From Sphingomonas ginsenosidimutans (GTDB taxonomy: Bacteria > Pseudomonadota > Alphaproteobacteria > Sphingomonadales > Sphingomonadaceae): DNA of 64,000 nt. The stretch lies in NCBI RefSeq assembly GCF_002374835.1, contig NZ_NWVD01000003.1, positions 372,001 to 436,000 on the forward strand, written 5' to 3'. Below the pieces are notes generated by a model that had not been told where the DNA came from, did no database searches, and was given only the letters and a program-made list of their open reading frames with translations. This document shows, in pieces, positions 33,822 through 43,046 of this stretch. Position numbers and translations under genes: made by a program. Numbering within the stretch: the stretch's first letter is position 1; every line of letters starts with the position of its first letter.

Positions 33822-36269
33822 CTAGAAGTCGAACCGCGCGGTCACCGACACCGCGCGCCCGTTGAGCAGCCGCCCGCGCACGATCCCGCTCGCGGGGATG
33901 CGATCCTCGTCGATCCCGGTCAGCGCCAGCGTGTCGAACAGGTTGGTGGCGTTAAGCGACAGGAGCAGCCGTTCGGCCGGGCGCACCTGGACGAAGGCGT
34001 TGGTGGTCACGTAGCCCGGGATCTTCAGCAGGTTGGTGTCCTGCGCATAGGTATCCGTGGTGCCGATGAACACCGCGCCGACCGCGAACCGGTCGGTGCT
34101 GACCTGCGGCGTCGCCTGGAAGATCACGCTCGCCTGGTGACGCGGCGTGTTGCCGTTGATGGCCGGGTCCACCCGGTCGCGCACGATCGTGGCGTCGGTG
34201 AACGTCGCGCCCGCGGTCAGGCTGAACGCGCCGCGGCGCACGCCCCCTTCGAACTCCAGCCCCTTGGCCTTGTAGTCGCGCGCGATCACCGCGCCGGTGG
34301 AGGTGTTGATGTTCGAATCCTGCGCCTCGACATGGAAGCCGGTCAGATTCAGCGTCACGCCCTGGTGGCGGTATTTCACGCCGATCTCGGCCTGCCTGAC
34401 CGGGTCGTACGCGGCCTGCGGGATCGCCAGCGCGCCGGTGGCATTGTCGATCACGCTGCCGAAGGTGATGCGGTCGGCATTGGCGCGCGCGCCGCGGCTG
34501 TAGCGCGCGAACACCGCCAGCGGCTCGGCCACGCGATAGACGACGCCCCCCGAATAGGACAGGTAGCGGTAGCTGTAGTCGACGTATCCCGGCGCGCCCG
34601 GGGTCACGCCGACGCGCTGTTCGGGCGGTGAGATGACGCCGTCGCCGTCGATGTCGCGCGCCACCTGCCCGATCCGTCCGCCGCCCAGCTCGACGCCGTA
34701 GACGGTGCCCTTCGCGCTGCCGACATCGTAGCGCAGGCTGCCGCCGATCGACACGCGCCCGATCTTGTAATTGGCCGACGCGAACGGCGCGTTGATCGCA
34801 TAGGCGAGCCGCAGCGTGCGCCGCTGCGTCCCCGACAGCGGGTTGTAGGCATAGATGCCGCCCGCGGTGCGCGCATTGCCGCCCGCATCGACGACGTTGA
34901 GCAACGCGGCATCGCCGCCGCCCTTCACCTCGGTCACCGCGACGCCGTACAGGATCGACGTGTCGATCTGCTGGCGCCCGGTGTACAGGCCCGCGGTGGT
35001 GGTCAGCACGCCGTCGCCCACGTTCCACACGCGGCTCGCGCGGATGTCGTTGGTGATGCTGCCGACATCCTGCTGCCGGCGGTCGCGGATGTTGTAGATC
35101 GCGATCAGTCCGTTGCCGTTGAGCGCGGCGGGATCGGCGATCGCCTGCCCGGCATGGGCGCCGGTGGCATAGCGGAACGACCCGCCCGTCGCGCCCAGCC
35201 GGGTCAGCGCGGCGGCGGGGGTCAGATACTGGCTGCTGAACGGCCCGATCAGCCCGCCGGAGCGGCCCGCGGCGCGAAAGCGTTCGGTGATCGTCCAGTC
35301 ACCCAGCGCGAACTGGCTTTCGACGCCGAACGCGCGTTCCTTGACGTGCTGCCCGTTGCGGATGTCCTCGCGGATCGGCTGGTTGTTCTCGTCCAGCACC
35401 AGCACCGATTGCAGGTAGCGGGTCGACAGCGTGTCCTTCGTCGGATCGAACCCGGGCACCGCGGCCAGCGTCGGCGCGTCGTTCGTGCCCGTCACGCGCA
35501 GCGGGACCGAATCGTAGAAGGGCGAACGATCGTCCAGATACTTTCCGTAGAGGCGGATATAGCCGCCCGCGAACTGGCGCGTGACATTGGCCTTGATCTG
35601 CCCGCCGCGCTGGCCGTCGAAACCGATCCGCCGCGGCCCTTCGCCCTGGCGGTAATAGCCGCCGATGTGGAAGCGCAGCGTCTCGCTCAGCCGGCCGCCG
35701 TAATCCACGTCGGCGCGATACTGGTCGAAATCGACCCCGGCGGTCAGCGCGATCGCGCCGCCTTCCTGTTCGCCGGTCTTGCTGATGAAGTTGATGATCC
35801 CGCCCGGTGCGTTGCTGGCGAAGGTCGATGCCGAACCGCCGCGGATCGCCTCGACCTGCGCCAGGTTGAGATCCAGGCGCAGGAAGCTGTCGGCGCTGGC
35901 GCCGACCACGTCGCCGAATTCCATCACCGGCAGGCCGTCTTCCTGCAGCTGGACGAACTTGGCGCCCGACGATGACAGCGGCAGCCCGCGGATGGTGATG
36001 TTGGCGATGCTTTCGCCGTTCGGTGCCTCGGCCAGGATGCCGGGGATGTCGCGCAGCAGCTCGCCGACCGATCGCGGCGCCAGCTTGGCGATCTCCGCCT
36101 CGCGCAGGACGCTGGTGGATGTGGCGCTGTCCAGCCGGTCGCGCCCCTTGGCGACGCCGGTGGTGACATTGTCCTGGTCGGCGGCCGGCGCCGGCGCCGC
36201 GGTGTCGGCCAGCGCCGGCGTGGCGAGCGCGATAAGCGATACCGCCGCCAGGGCCCGATAGCGGGACAT
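33822..36269 (-). CDS. TonB-dependent outer-membrane receptor
   Basis: An 815-residue active-transport receptor. The signal peptide (ALATPALA, cleaved before DTAAP) is followed by a plug domain (GELLRDIPGILAEAPNGES, NITIRGLPLSSSG, VEAIRGGSASTFASNAPGGIINF) and a 22-strand barrel ending in VTARFDF with a terminal Phe. I chose the ATG at 36269, five bases after AGGA. It converges on the trehalose operon, but nothing in the sequence shows its ligand; a siderophore, vitamin or glycan are all possible. Confidence 0.94.
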   Translation of the reverse strand: MSRYRALAAVSLIALATPALADTAAPAPAADQDNVTTGVAKGRDRLDSATSTSVLREAEIAKLAPRSVGELLRDIPGILAEAPNGESIANITIRGLPLSSSGAKFVQLQEDGLPVMEFGDVVGASADSFLRLDLNLAQVEAIRGGSASTFASNAPGGIINFISKTGEQEGGAIALTAGVDFDQYRADVDYGGRLSETLRFHIGGYYRQGEGPRRIGFDGQRGGQIKANVTRQFAGGYIRLYGKYLDDRSPFYDSVPLRVTGTNDAPTLAAVPGFDPTKDTLSTRYLQSVLVLDENNQPIREDIRNGQHVKERAFGVESQFALGDWTITERFRAAGRSGGLIGPFSSQYLTPAAALTRLGATGGSFRYATGAHAGQAIADPAALNGNGLIAIYNIRDRRQQDVGSITNDIRASRVWNVGDGVLTTTAGLYTGRQQIDTSILYGVAVTEVKGGGDAALLNVVDAGGNARTAGGIYAYNPLSGTQRRTLRLAYAINAPFASANYKIGRVSIGGSLRYDVGSAKGTVYGVELGGGRIGQVARDIDGDGVISPPEQRVGVTPGAPGYVDYSYRYLSYSGGVVYRVAEPLAVFARYSRGARANADRITFGSVIDNATGALAIPQAAYDPVRQAEIGVKYRHQGVTLNLTGFHVEAQDSNINTSTGAVIARDYKAKGLEFEGGVRRGAFSLTAGATFTDATIVRDRVDPAINGNTPRHQASVIFQATPQVSTDRFAVGAVFIGTTDTYAQDTNLLKIPGYVTTNAFVQVRPAERLLLSLNATNLFDTLALTGIDEDRIPASGIVRGRLLNGRAVSVTARFDF

Positions 36270-36368
36270 GAGATCCTCCCCCAAAAAGTGCCGGCTCACA
36301 TCCCGCGGTGAGCCATGGCCGCTGCTTGAGGGCGCATCGATGGAGAATTGTTTAATTGGATGAGGGTG

Positions 36369-37484
36369 TTAGCCTAAAGTCGTAGGTGCCGGGCCACTTG
36401 GGGAGGGCGCCCCCAGCGCGACATCGGCACGCCGCCGGAACAACGCCTGCGGCATTTCCGCCGCGATATACGCCAGCAACCCCTCGCGCACGTCGCAGCG
36501 CAGGTCGAACGCGGTCGAGGCATCGCGCGCGGTCATCAACCCGCGCAGCTCGATCGACCCGTCGGGCTTGGTATCGGTCACCTGCAGATTCCAGAACCGC
36601 CCGTCCCAGCGCGGATTGGCGGTGACGATCCGCCCCAGCGCCTCGCGCAGCCGCGGCACGTCGGCGGCCGGATCGACATACCAGAACACGCTGCCCAGCA
36701 GCGCGCTCGACTGGCGGGTCCAGTTCTGGAAGCTCTGCTCCAGGAATTTCGACACCGGCACCACCAAGCGTCGTTCGTCCCAGATCTTGACGACGACATA
36801 GGTCAGCCGGATTTCCTCGATCCGCCCCCATTCGCCGTCGATGATGACGACGTCGTCGATGCGGATCGGCTCGGTGAAGATCATCTGGAACCCGGCGATC
36901 AGGTTCTTCAGCGCCGGTTGCGCCGCCGCGCCCACCGCAAGGCCCGCCAGGCCCGCCGACGCCACCAGGGTGACGCCCAGCGTGCGCACCGCCGGGATCG
37001 TCATCAGCATCGCGCAGATCGTCACCAGCAGGATCATCGACACGATGATGCGTTGCAGGATGCCCAGCCGCGTGCGCCGCCGCCGCGCGCGCAGATTGTC
37101 GGCGACGGTGATGTCGGCGTGGCGGATCATCGCGTCGATCACCGTCCCCGCGCCGACGATCGCCGCCCAGCCCAGCAGCCCCGGCACGATCAGCGCGGCG
37201 GCGCGCGCCCACAAGGTCGCGGTCGCGCGGTCGAGGTCGAGCGCGGGCTGCACCGCCGCCAGCGCCACGACGATCATCAGCCAGCGCAACAGCTTGCGGA
37301 TGCGCTCGACGAACAGCGCCGCGCTGCTCTCCGGCCGTCCGAGCGTCGCGCGACGCGCGGCCCAGACGACGATCCGGTGCGCCACCAGCGCCAGCGCCAC
37401 CGCGCCCGCCACGTATAGGAAGCCCGAAAGCCAGCCGGGTACGTCGTGCCACCATGCCTGCACGGTCCTGTTCCACCCCGTCAT
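36369..37484 (-). CDS. Small-conductance mechanosensitive channel (MscS family)
   Basis: A 371-residue inner-membrane channel with about four to five membrane segments. The pore helix and following beta domain read VASAGLAGLAVGAAAQPALKN then IAGFQMIFTEPIRIDDVVII, the MscS signature. I chose the ATG at 37484 (GGAG five bases upstream); the longer frame would begin inside the hppD promoter palindrome. It relieves turgor on osmotic down-shock. It is divergent from hppD. Confidence 0.92.
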   Translation of the reverse strand: MTGWNRTVQAWWHDVPGWLSGFLYVAGAVALALVAHRIVVWAARRATLGRPESSAALFVERIRKLLRWLMIVVALAAVQPALDLDRATATLWARAAALIVPGLLGWAAIVGAGTVIDAMIRHADITVADNLRARRRRTRLGILQRIIVSMILLVTICAMLMTIPAVRTLGVTLVASAGLAGLAVGAAAQPALKNLIAGFQMIFTEPIRIDDVVIIDGEWGRIEEIRLTYVVVKIWDERRLVVPVSKFLEQSFQNWTRQSSALLGSVFWYVDPAADVPRLREALGRIVTANPRWDGRFWNLQVTDTKPDGSIELRGLMTARDASTAFDLRCDVREGLLAYIAAEMPQALFRRRADVALGAPSPSGPAPTTLG

Positions 37485-37562
37485 CGCCGCTCCGTCGTTT
37501 CGTGGTGCACTGCCGCAAACGTGGCGCGGGGCGGGCGCGTTCCCCATTGACGCTCCCCATAC

Positions 37563-37578
37563 GGTATCATAAGATACC
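37563..37578. promoter_or_regulatory. GGTATC-ATAA-GATACC palindrome upstream of hppD
   Basis: A perfect inverted repeat with a four-base centre in an AT-rich island, 35 bases before the hppD start codon and 79 bases from the divergent MscS gene. It is well placed as an operator controlling tyrosine/phenylalanine catabolism. Tyrosine-pathway regulators of IclR, MarR and AsnC type are known in proteobacteria; none is encoded here, and the copy is not found before hmgA. Confidence 0.6.
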
Positions 37579-37612
37579 ATATCGTTTGAAACCACCTGCC
37601 GGGATACGCGCG

Positions 37613-38683
37613 ATGGAGCATATGGACGTCAATCCGATGGGCCTGGACGGGTTCGAATTCTGCGAATTCACCGCCCCCGATACCGCCGCGCTGCGGCGGC
37701 AGTTCGAGGCGCTGGGCTTTGTCGCCGCCGCCACCCACCCGACGCGCCGCGTCACCCGCTATGTCCAGGGGCGCACCAACCTGCTGGTGAACGAGGAACC
37801 GGGCGGGCAGGCGGCGGCGTTCGCGGCCGAACACGGCCCATCCGCCAACGGCATGGCGTTCCGCGTCGCGGATGCGCAGGCGGCGTTCGACGCGGCGCTG
37901 GCGCGCGGCGCGAAGCCGGCCGATGCGGCCACCAGTGCGCTGGGGGAGGGGGCGTATGTCCTCCAGGGGATCGGCGGCTCGCTGCTGTATCTGGTCGATC
38001 GCCACGGCGCGGCGGGCAGCGTCTATGACGATTGGGACGAGGTGCCCGGCTGGCGCGCGGCGGCAGCGCGCGAGGGCGTCGGGCTGGACCTGCTCGACCA
38101 CCTCACCCACAATGTCCGGCGCGGGCAGATGCGCGTCTGGGCCGAATTCTACGGCCAGATCTTCGGGTTCGAGGAACAGAAGTACTTCGATATCAAGGGC
38201 AAGGCGACCGGGCTGTTCAGCCAGGCGATGATCGCCCCCGATCGCGCGATCCGCATCCCGCTCAACGAAAGCCAGGACGACAAGAGCCAGATCGAGGAAT
38301 TCATCCGCGATTACAATGGTGAGGGGATCCAGCACCTCGCCATGACCACCGACGATATCTACGCCACCGTGGAGGCGCTGCGCGCGCGCGGCGTGCGGTT
38401 GCAGGACACGATCGAGACCTATTACGAACTGGTCGACAAGCGCGTCCCCGGCCATGGCGAGGATCTGGAGCGGCTGCGCCGCAACCGCATCCTGATCGAC
38501 GGCGACGTGGAGGAGGAGGGCATCCTGCTCCAGATCTTCACCGAGCCGATGGTCGGCCCGATCTTCTTCGAGATCATCCAGCGCAAGGGCAACGAAGGGT
38601 TCGGCAACGGCAATTTCCAGGCGCTGTACGAATCGATCGAGCTGGACCAGATCCGCCGCGGCGTCATCACCGTCGACGCATGA
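37613..38683 (+). CDS. hppD: 4-Hydroxyphenylpyruvate dioxygenase
   Basis: Converts 4-hydroxyphenylpyruvate to homogentisate in tyrosine breakdown. It has 356 residues with two vicinal-oxygen-chelate domains. The iron ligands are His166 (LTHNV), His241 (IQHLAM) and Glu320 (FFEIIQRKG). The start is the ATG at 37613; a nearby Met at codon 4 is possible. It is followed after about 470 bases by hmgA, the next enzyme of the pathway, on the same strand. Confidence 0.96.
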   Translation: MEHMDVNPMGLDGFEFCEFTAPDTAALRRQFEALGFVAAATHPTRRVTRYVQGRTNLLVNEEPGGQAAAFAAEHGPSANGMAFRVADAQAAFDAALARGAKPADAATSALGEGAYVLQGIGGSLLYLVDRHGAAGSVYDDWDEVPGWRAAAAREGVGLDLLDHLTHNVRRGQMRVWAEFYGQIFGFEEQKYFDIKGKATGLFSQAMIAPDRAIRIPLNESQDDKSQIEEFIRDYNGEGIQHLAMTTDDIYATVEALRARGVRLQDTIETYYELVDKRVPGHGEDLERLRRNRILIDGDVEEEGILLQIFTEPMVGPIFFEIIQRKGNEGFGNGNFQALYESIELDQIRRGVITVDA

Positions 38684-38750
38684 TGGGGGGTAACGGGGCA
38701 GGTGGAAACGGCCCGCGTCATTTTCGACCAGGGCGTATCCACCTTCTGCT

Positions 38751-38841
38751 CCGTTCGCCCCGAGGAGCCGTTGAGCTTGTCGAAACGGCATCGCTTCGAG
38801 ACGAGGCTTCGGCAGGTTCAGCCTCTCCTCAGCACGAACGG
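38751..38841. repeat. Intergenic inverted repeat, type 1 (full copy)
   Basis: The left arm begins CCGTTCGCCCCGAGGAGCCG and the right arm ends CTCTCCTCAGCACGAACGG; inner segments TTGTCGAA and TTCGGCAGG also face each other. The compact copy at 25143 combines the same two arms. It resembles palindromic intergenic units common in sphingomonads. Confidence 0.8.
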
Positions 38842-38986
38842 GTCGAGGGTGAAGGGAGATCGATACTGGTTCCTGCATGACGGCAACCCGCCGCCGCCGG
38901 CGCCCGACGCCATGTCCTACACCGCCGTATCCCGCTATCGTCGCGGCGATGAAAGGGGGCAGGGACGAGGTAGCGAACAGGGCGCG

Positions 38987-39019
38987 CCGGTGTCGCCCCG
39001 GTGTCGCCCCGGTGTCGCG
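38987..39019. repeat. Three tandem 11-base units
   Basis: CCGGTGTCGCC is repeated three times head to tail, with the last base of the third unit changed to G. It is followed by imperfect CGTCGCG/CGGTCGCG repeats. It lies in the hppD-hmgA spacer and could vary in copy number between strains. Confidence 0.8.
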
Positions 39020-39154
39020 TCCCCGTCGCGTCGCGGTCGCGTTCCGGTCGCATGGCGCGCGAAAACGCGCCGGCGGCTCAACATTGACAACATTCGCGCC
39101 GCGCGGCGCGGGCCGATGTCCGCCGCGGGGTGGTGGAAAGGAGAGGAAGCCACA

Positions 39155-40459
39155 ATGACCGTCCACCACCCCGATCCCGATGCCGCGGGCTATATCCCCG
39201 GCTTCGGCAATCATGTCTCGACCGAGGCGGTCGCCGGCGCGTTGCCGGTCGGGCGCAACTCGCCGCAACGCCCTGCCTTCGGCCTCTATGCCGAGCAGCT
39301 TTCCGGCACCGCCTTCACCGCGCCGCGGCATGAGAACCGTCGTTCGTGGCTGTACCGGACGCGTCCCACCGCCGAACATCCGCCCTATGCCGCCTATTCC
39401 GGCGCGGCGCTGTTCGCCCCCGGCGCCGGCCATGCGCCGCTCGCGCCCAACCGGCTGCGCTGGGATCCGCTGCCGCTGCCCGATGCGGGCGTCGACTGGG
39501 TCGACGGGATGACGACGATGCTGGTCAACCGCGACCCGGCTGACCTGACGGGCGTGGCGCTCCACATCTATGCCGCGAACCGCGACATGACCGACCGGGT
39601 GTTCATGGATGCCGACGGCGAATTGCTGTTCATCCCCGAACAGGGGCGGCTGGAACTGCTGACCGAAATGGGGCGCCTGTCAGTCGCGCCGGGGCAGGTC
39701 GCCGGCGTGCCGCGTGGGGTGCGCTTCCGCGTGCTGTTGCCCGATGGCGCGGCGCGCGGCTATGTCGCGGAAAACCACGGCAGCCTGTTCCGCCTGCCCG
39801 ATCTCGGCCCGATCGGCGCCAATGGCCTGGCCAATCCGCGCGACTTCGAAACCCCGGTGGCGTGGTTCGAGGATCGCGACGAACCCGTCCAGGTGGTCCA
39901 GAAGTTCATGGGCGCGCTGTGGACGATGACGCTCGACCACTCACCGCTCGACGTCGTGGCGTGGCACGGCAATCTCGCGCCGTGGCGCTACGACCTGTCG
40001 CGCTTCATGGCGATCAACACCGTCAGCTTCGACCATCCCGATCCGTCGATCTTCACCGTGCTGACCTCGCCCAGCGACGTGCCGGGGCGCGCGAACGCCG
40101 ATTTCGTGATCTTCCCGCCGCGCTGGATGGTGGCGGAAGGGACGTTCCGTCCTCCATGGTTCCACCGCAACGTCATGTCGGAGGCGATGGGCCTCATCAC
40201 CGGCGAATATGACGCCAAGGCGGACGGCTTCCGCCCGGGCGGGCTGTCGCTCCACAACATGATGAGCGGCCACGGCCCCGACGTCGCGTCGTGGCGCGGC
40301 GCGAGCGAGGCGGAACTGAAGCCGGTGAAGCTCGACGGCACGATGGCGTTCATGGTCGAAAGCTGCTGGGCCTATCGCCCCACCGCCACCGCGCTGGACC
40401 GCGCACAGCTCGATTACGATGCGGTGTGGAACGATTTCCCGAAGGCGCAGCTGCCCTGA
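39155..40459 (+). CDS. hmgA: Homogentisate 1,2-dioxygenase
   Basis: Opens the aromatic ring of homogentisate to maleylacetoacetate. It has 434 residues, the usual length. Signatures are [13 protein letters not shown] near the start, [24 protein letters not shown], the iron-binding [11 protein letters not shown] (His and Glu) and [13 protein letters not shown] chose the ATG after GGAGAGGAAG; the longer frame upstream runs through the repeats. Maleylacetoacetate isomerase and fumarylacetoacetase genes are not in the window. Confidence 0.96.
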   Translation: MTVHHPDPDAAGYIPGFGNHVSTEAVAGALPVGRNSPQRPAFGLYAEQLSGTAFTAPRHENRRSWLYRTRPTAEHPPYAAYSGAALFAPGAGHAPLAPNRLRWDPLPLPDAGVDWVDGMTTMLVNRDPADLTGVALHIYAANRDMTDRVFMDADGELLFIPEQGRLELLTEMGRLSVAPGQVAGVPRGVRFRVLLPDGAARGYVAENHGSLFRLPDLGPIGANGLANPRDFETPVAWFEDRDEPVQVVQKFMGALWTMTLDHSPLDVVAWHGNLAPWRYDLSRFMAINTVSFDHPDPSIFTVLTSPSDVPGRANADFVIFPPRWMVAEGTFRPPWFHRNVMSEAMGLITGEYDAKADGFRPGGLSLHNMMSGHGPDVASWRGASEAELKPVKLDGTMAFMVESCWAYRPTATALDRAQLDYDAVWNDFPKAQLP

Positions 40460-40464
40460 GCGCC

Positions 40465-40818
40465 GTGGGAAATGAGCGGGTCTTCGCCACACCGGCGGGC
40501 GTCGCCCTCGGCCCGCTGGCGCAGATCGCCGACGGCGCGGCGCGCAATTTCGTCCTGCAAATGCGCGCCGGGCGCTTCCACGGTTTCGTGGTGCGGCGCG
40601 GCGCGGAGGCGTTCGGCTATGTCGATCGCTGCCCGCACGCCGGCCTGCCGCTGGCGCAGGAACTGGATGATTACGTCGCGGCGGGGCACATCCGCTGCAC
40701 CTGGCACGGCGCGCTGTTCCGCATCGACGACGGCGCGTGCGTCGCCGGCCCCTGCATCGGCCAGCGGCTGACGCCATGGCCGGTGACGGTGGCCGACGGC
40801 ACGATCGTCACCGCATGA
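40465..40818 (+). CDS. Rieske [2Fe-2S] domain protein
   Basis: A 117-residue protein starting at GTG 40465, five bases after the hmgA stop. The Rieske cluster motifs are intact: CPHAG (Cys and His) and CTWHG (Cys and His) 23 residues apart, followed by GACVAGPC. It would be a small soluble ferredoxin-like electron carrier, either for an oxygenase or for another redox partner. Close linkage suggests co-expression with hmgA, which itself needs no such carrier, so its partner is unknown. Confidence 0.85.
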   Translation: MGNERVFATPAGVALGPLAQIADGAARNFVLQMRAGRFHGFVVRRGAEAFGYVDRCPHAGLPLAQELDDYVAAGHIRCTWHGALFRIDDGACVAGPCIGQRLTPWPVTVADGTIVTA

Positions 40819-40835
40819 CGACCCGGTCGACACCA

Positions 40836-40862
40836 CGTCGCCCCAGCAAAGGCTCGGGCCTC
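40836..40862. repeat. Half copy of the type 2 intergenic repeat
   Basis: ACGTCGCCCCAGCAAAGGCTCGGGCC closely matches one arm of the inverted repeat at 29609-29691, with a few changes. It lies between convergent genes, the Rieske protein and malate synthase. Confidence 0.6.
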
Positions 40863-40869
40863 CGCGTGG

Positions 40870-42954
40870 TCAGCGCGCCGTCGCCTTCGCCTCCGCCCGG
40901 TACCGGTGCAGCAACGGCTCGGTATAGCCGTTGGGCTGCGCGACCCCCTCGAACACCAGCGCCCGCGCCGCGGCAAGCGCGATGCTGTCCCCGGTCAGCG
41001 GGCGGTACAGCGGATCGCCGGCATTCTGCGCATCGACCTTCGCCGCCATCCGCCGCAGCGCCGCCTCCGCCTCGTCCGCGCTGGCGACGCCGTGGAGCAG
41101 CCAGTTGGCCATGTGCTGCGACGAAATGCGCAGCGTCGCGCGGTCCTCCATCAACCCCACGTCATGGATGTCCGGCACCTTGGAACAGCCGATTCCCTGG
41201 TCGATCCACCGCACGACATAGCCCAGGATTCCCTGCGCATTGTTGTCCAGTTCCTCCCGTATGTCCTCGGCCGACCAGTTGCGCCCGCCGGCGACCGGCA
41301 CGTCGAGCAGCGCGTCGAGCGCCGCAACCGGTTCGGCCCGCCGCGCCGCCTGCCGCGCGAACACGTCGACGCGGTGGTAATGGGTGGCGTGCAGCGTCGC
41401 CGCGGTCGGGCTGGGCACCCAGGCGGTGGTCGCGCCGGTCATCGGATGCGCGATCTTCTGCGCCAGCATGTCCGCCATCATGTCGGGCGCCGCCCACATC
41501 CCCTTGCCGATCTGCGCCTTGCCTGACAGGCCGCAGGCGAGCCCGATCTGGACGTTGCGGTTCTCGTACGCCTTGATCCAGGCGGCGTTCTTCATCTCGC
41601 CCTTGCGGATCATCGCGCCGGCGCGCATCGACGTGTGCATCTCGTCCCCGGTGCGATCCAGGAAACCGGTGTTGATGAACACGATCCGGTCCTTCACCGC
41701 ATGGATGCACGCCGCCAGATTGGCGGAGGTGCGCCGCTCCTCGTCCATCACCCCCACCTTGATGGTGTGGCGCGGCAGGCCCAGCAAATCCTCGACCCGG
41801 TCGAACAGCGTGTTCGTGAACGCCGCCTCTTCGGGGCCGTGCATCTTGGGCTTGACGATATAGATCGACCCCGTCCGGCTGTTGGCGCGCGCGCCGTTCA
41901 GGTCGTGCAGCGCGATCAGGCTGGTGACGATCGCGTCGAGGATGCCCTCCGGCGCCTCGCCGCCATCGGCCAGCCGGATCGCCGGATTGGTCATCAGATG
42001 CCCGACGTTGCGCACGAACAACAGGCTGCGCCCCGGCAGCGTCAGCGGCGTGCCGTCGGGCGCGACATAGTCGCGATCCGCGTTCAGCCGCCGCGTCATC
42101 GTCGCCCCGCCCTTCTCGAACGTTTCGGTCAGATCGCCCTTCATCAGCCCCAGCCAGTTGGCATAGGCCGCGACCTTGTCCACCGCGTCTACCGCCGCGA
42201 CCGAATCCTCCAGGTCGCAGATCGTGGTCAGCGCCGCTTCGAGGACCACGTCGGCGATCCCGGCCGGATCGTCGCGCCCGATGGGGTGCGCGTGGTCGAT
42301 CACCACCTCGATATGCAGGCCGTGGTGACGCAGCAGCAGGTTGTCGCCGGCGCGCCCGACCAGCTGCGCCGGATCGGCCAGCACGGGCGTCCCGCCGGTC
42401 CAGTCGGCCCAGCTACCCTCGGCCAGCGGCGCCGCTTCGTCCAGGAACGCCTTCGCCCAAGCGATCACCTGCTGGCCGCGCGCCGCATCATAGCCCTTGC
42501 CGGCGGGCGTGCCGGGGATCGCATCGGTGCCGTACAGCGCATCGTACAGGCTCCCCCAGCGCGCATTGGCCGCGTTGAGCAGGAAGCGCGCGTTGAGGAT
42601 CGGCACCACCAGCTGCGGCCCGGCACGACGCGCGACCTCTTCGTCGACATTCTCGGGGGCGACCGCGAAGGGCGCGGGTTCGGGGACGAGATAGCCGATG
42701 TCGCGCAGGAACGCCTGATAGGCGGACTGGTCGATCGGCTGGCCCGCGCGCTCGATGTGCCAGGCGTCGATCTGCGCCTGCATCCGGTCGCGCGTTGCCA
42801 GCAGCTCGCGGTTGTGCGGGGCCAGATCGGCGAAGATCGCCGCGGTACCGCGCCAGAAGGCGTCGGCGGTGATGCCCGTGCCGGGCAGCGCGCGCTCCTC
42901 GACAAAGGCGGCCAGCGCCGCGTCCACCTGCAATCCGGCCCGGTCGATCATCAT
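40870..42954 (-). CDS. glcB: Malate synthase G
   Basis: Condenses glyoxylate with acetyl-CoA to malate in the glyoxylate bypass. It has 694 residues, close to the roughly 720 of the G isoform, with an N-terminal clasp, a TIM barrel and a C-terminal plug. Typical segments are [60 protein letters not shown] and the C-terminal [12 protein letters not shown]. No isocitrate lyase lies next to it. A LysR regulator gene is divergent, 92 bases away. Confidence 0.96.
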   Translation of the reverse strand: MMIDRAGLQVDAALAAFVEERALPGTGITADAFWRGTAAIFADLAPHNRELLATRDRMQAQIDAWHIERAGQPIDQSAYQAFLRDIGYLVPEPAPFAVAPENVDEEVARRAGPQLVVPILNARFLLNAANARWGSLYDALYGTDAIPGTPAGKGYDAARGQQVIAWAKAFLDEAAPLAEGSWADWTGGTPVLADPAQLVGRAGDNLLLRHHGLHIEVVIDHAHPIGRDDPAGIADVVLEAALTTICDLEDSVAAVDAVDKVAAYANWLGLMKGDLTETFEKGGATMTRRLNADRDYVAPDGTPLTLPGRSLLFVRNVGHLMTNPAIRLADGGEAPEGILDAIVTSLIALHDLNGARANSRTGSIYIVKPKMHGPEEAAFTNTLFDRVEDLLGLPRHTIKVGVMDEERRTSANLAACIHAVKDRIVFINTGFLDRTGDEMHTSMRAGAMIRKGEMKNAAWIKAYENRNVQIGLACGLSGKAQIGKGMWAAPDMMADMLAQKIAHPMTGATTAWVPSPTAATLHATHYHRVDVFARQAARRAEPVAALDALLDVPVAGGRNWSAEDIREELDNNAQGILGYVVRWIDQGIGCSKVPDIHDVGLMEDRATLRISSQHMANWLLHGVASADEAEAALRRMAAKVDAQNAGDPLYRPLTGDSIALAAARALVFEGVAQPNGYTEPLLHRYRAEAKATAR

Positions 42955-43024
42955 GTCCTGCTCCTTCGCTCCCGATCTAGACCGATCGGCAGCGGTTCGG
43001 TAGAGGCGCGAAATGCCCAGCAGC

Positions 43025-43041
43025 TTTTCCTTGTAGGAAAA
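43025..43041. promoter_or_regulatory. TTTTCC-TTGTA-GGAAAA palindrome covering the LysR gene's ribosome site
   Basis: A perfect six-base inverted repeat with a T-N11-A core, the general shape of a LysR-type binding site. The right arm contains the AGGA that would be the Shine-Dalgarno sequence of the LysR gene at 43047. As DNA it could be an autoregulatory operator; as RNA it could hide the ribosome site. Confidence 0.55.
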
Positions 43042-43046
43042 GATCG

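Larger units (their letters stand above)
38684..39154. other. Non-coding stretch between hppD and hmgA
   Basis: No convincing gene lies here. It holds a type 1 inverted repeat (38751-38841), three tandem 11-base units (38987-39019) and then a run of related CGCG-rich sequence. A GGAGAGGAAG ribosome site for hmgA lies at its end. Any separate promoter for hmgA would have to be after the repeats. Confidence 0.7.

Noticed and set aside
30532..36269. Idea that the TonB receptor imports trehalose for the neighbouring operon
   Set aside because: The genes are convergent and separated by strong hairpins, and nothing in the receptor sequence indicates its ligand.
36369..37595. Longer MscS reading frame starting at 37595
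   Set aside because: It would begin upstream of the hppD palindrome in promoter DNA, and the first 37 residues are not channel-like. The ATG at 37484 has a good ribosome site.
38702..39154. Upstream extension of the hmgA frame
   Set aside because: The added 151 residues run through an inverted repeat and tandem units, and a clear ribosome site precedes the family start at 39155.
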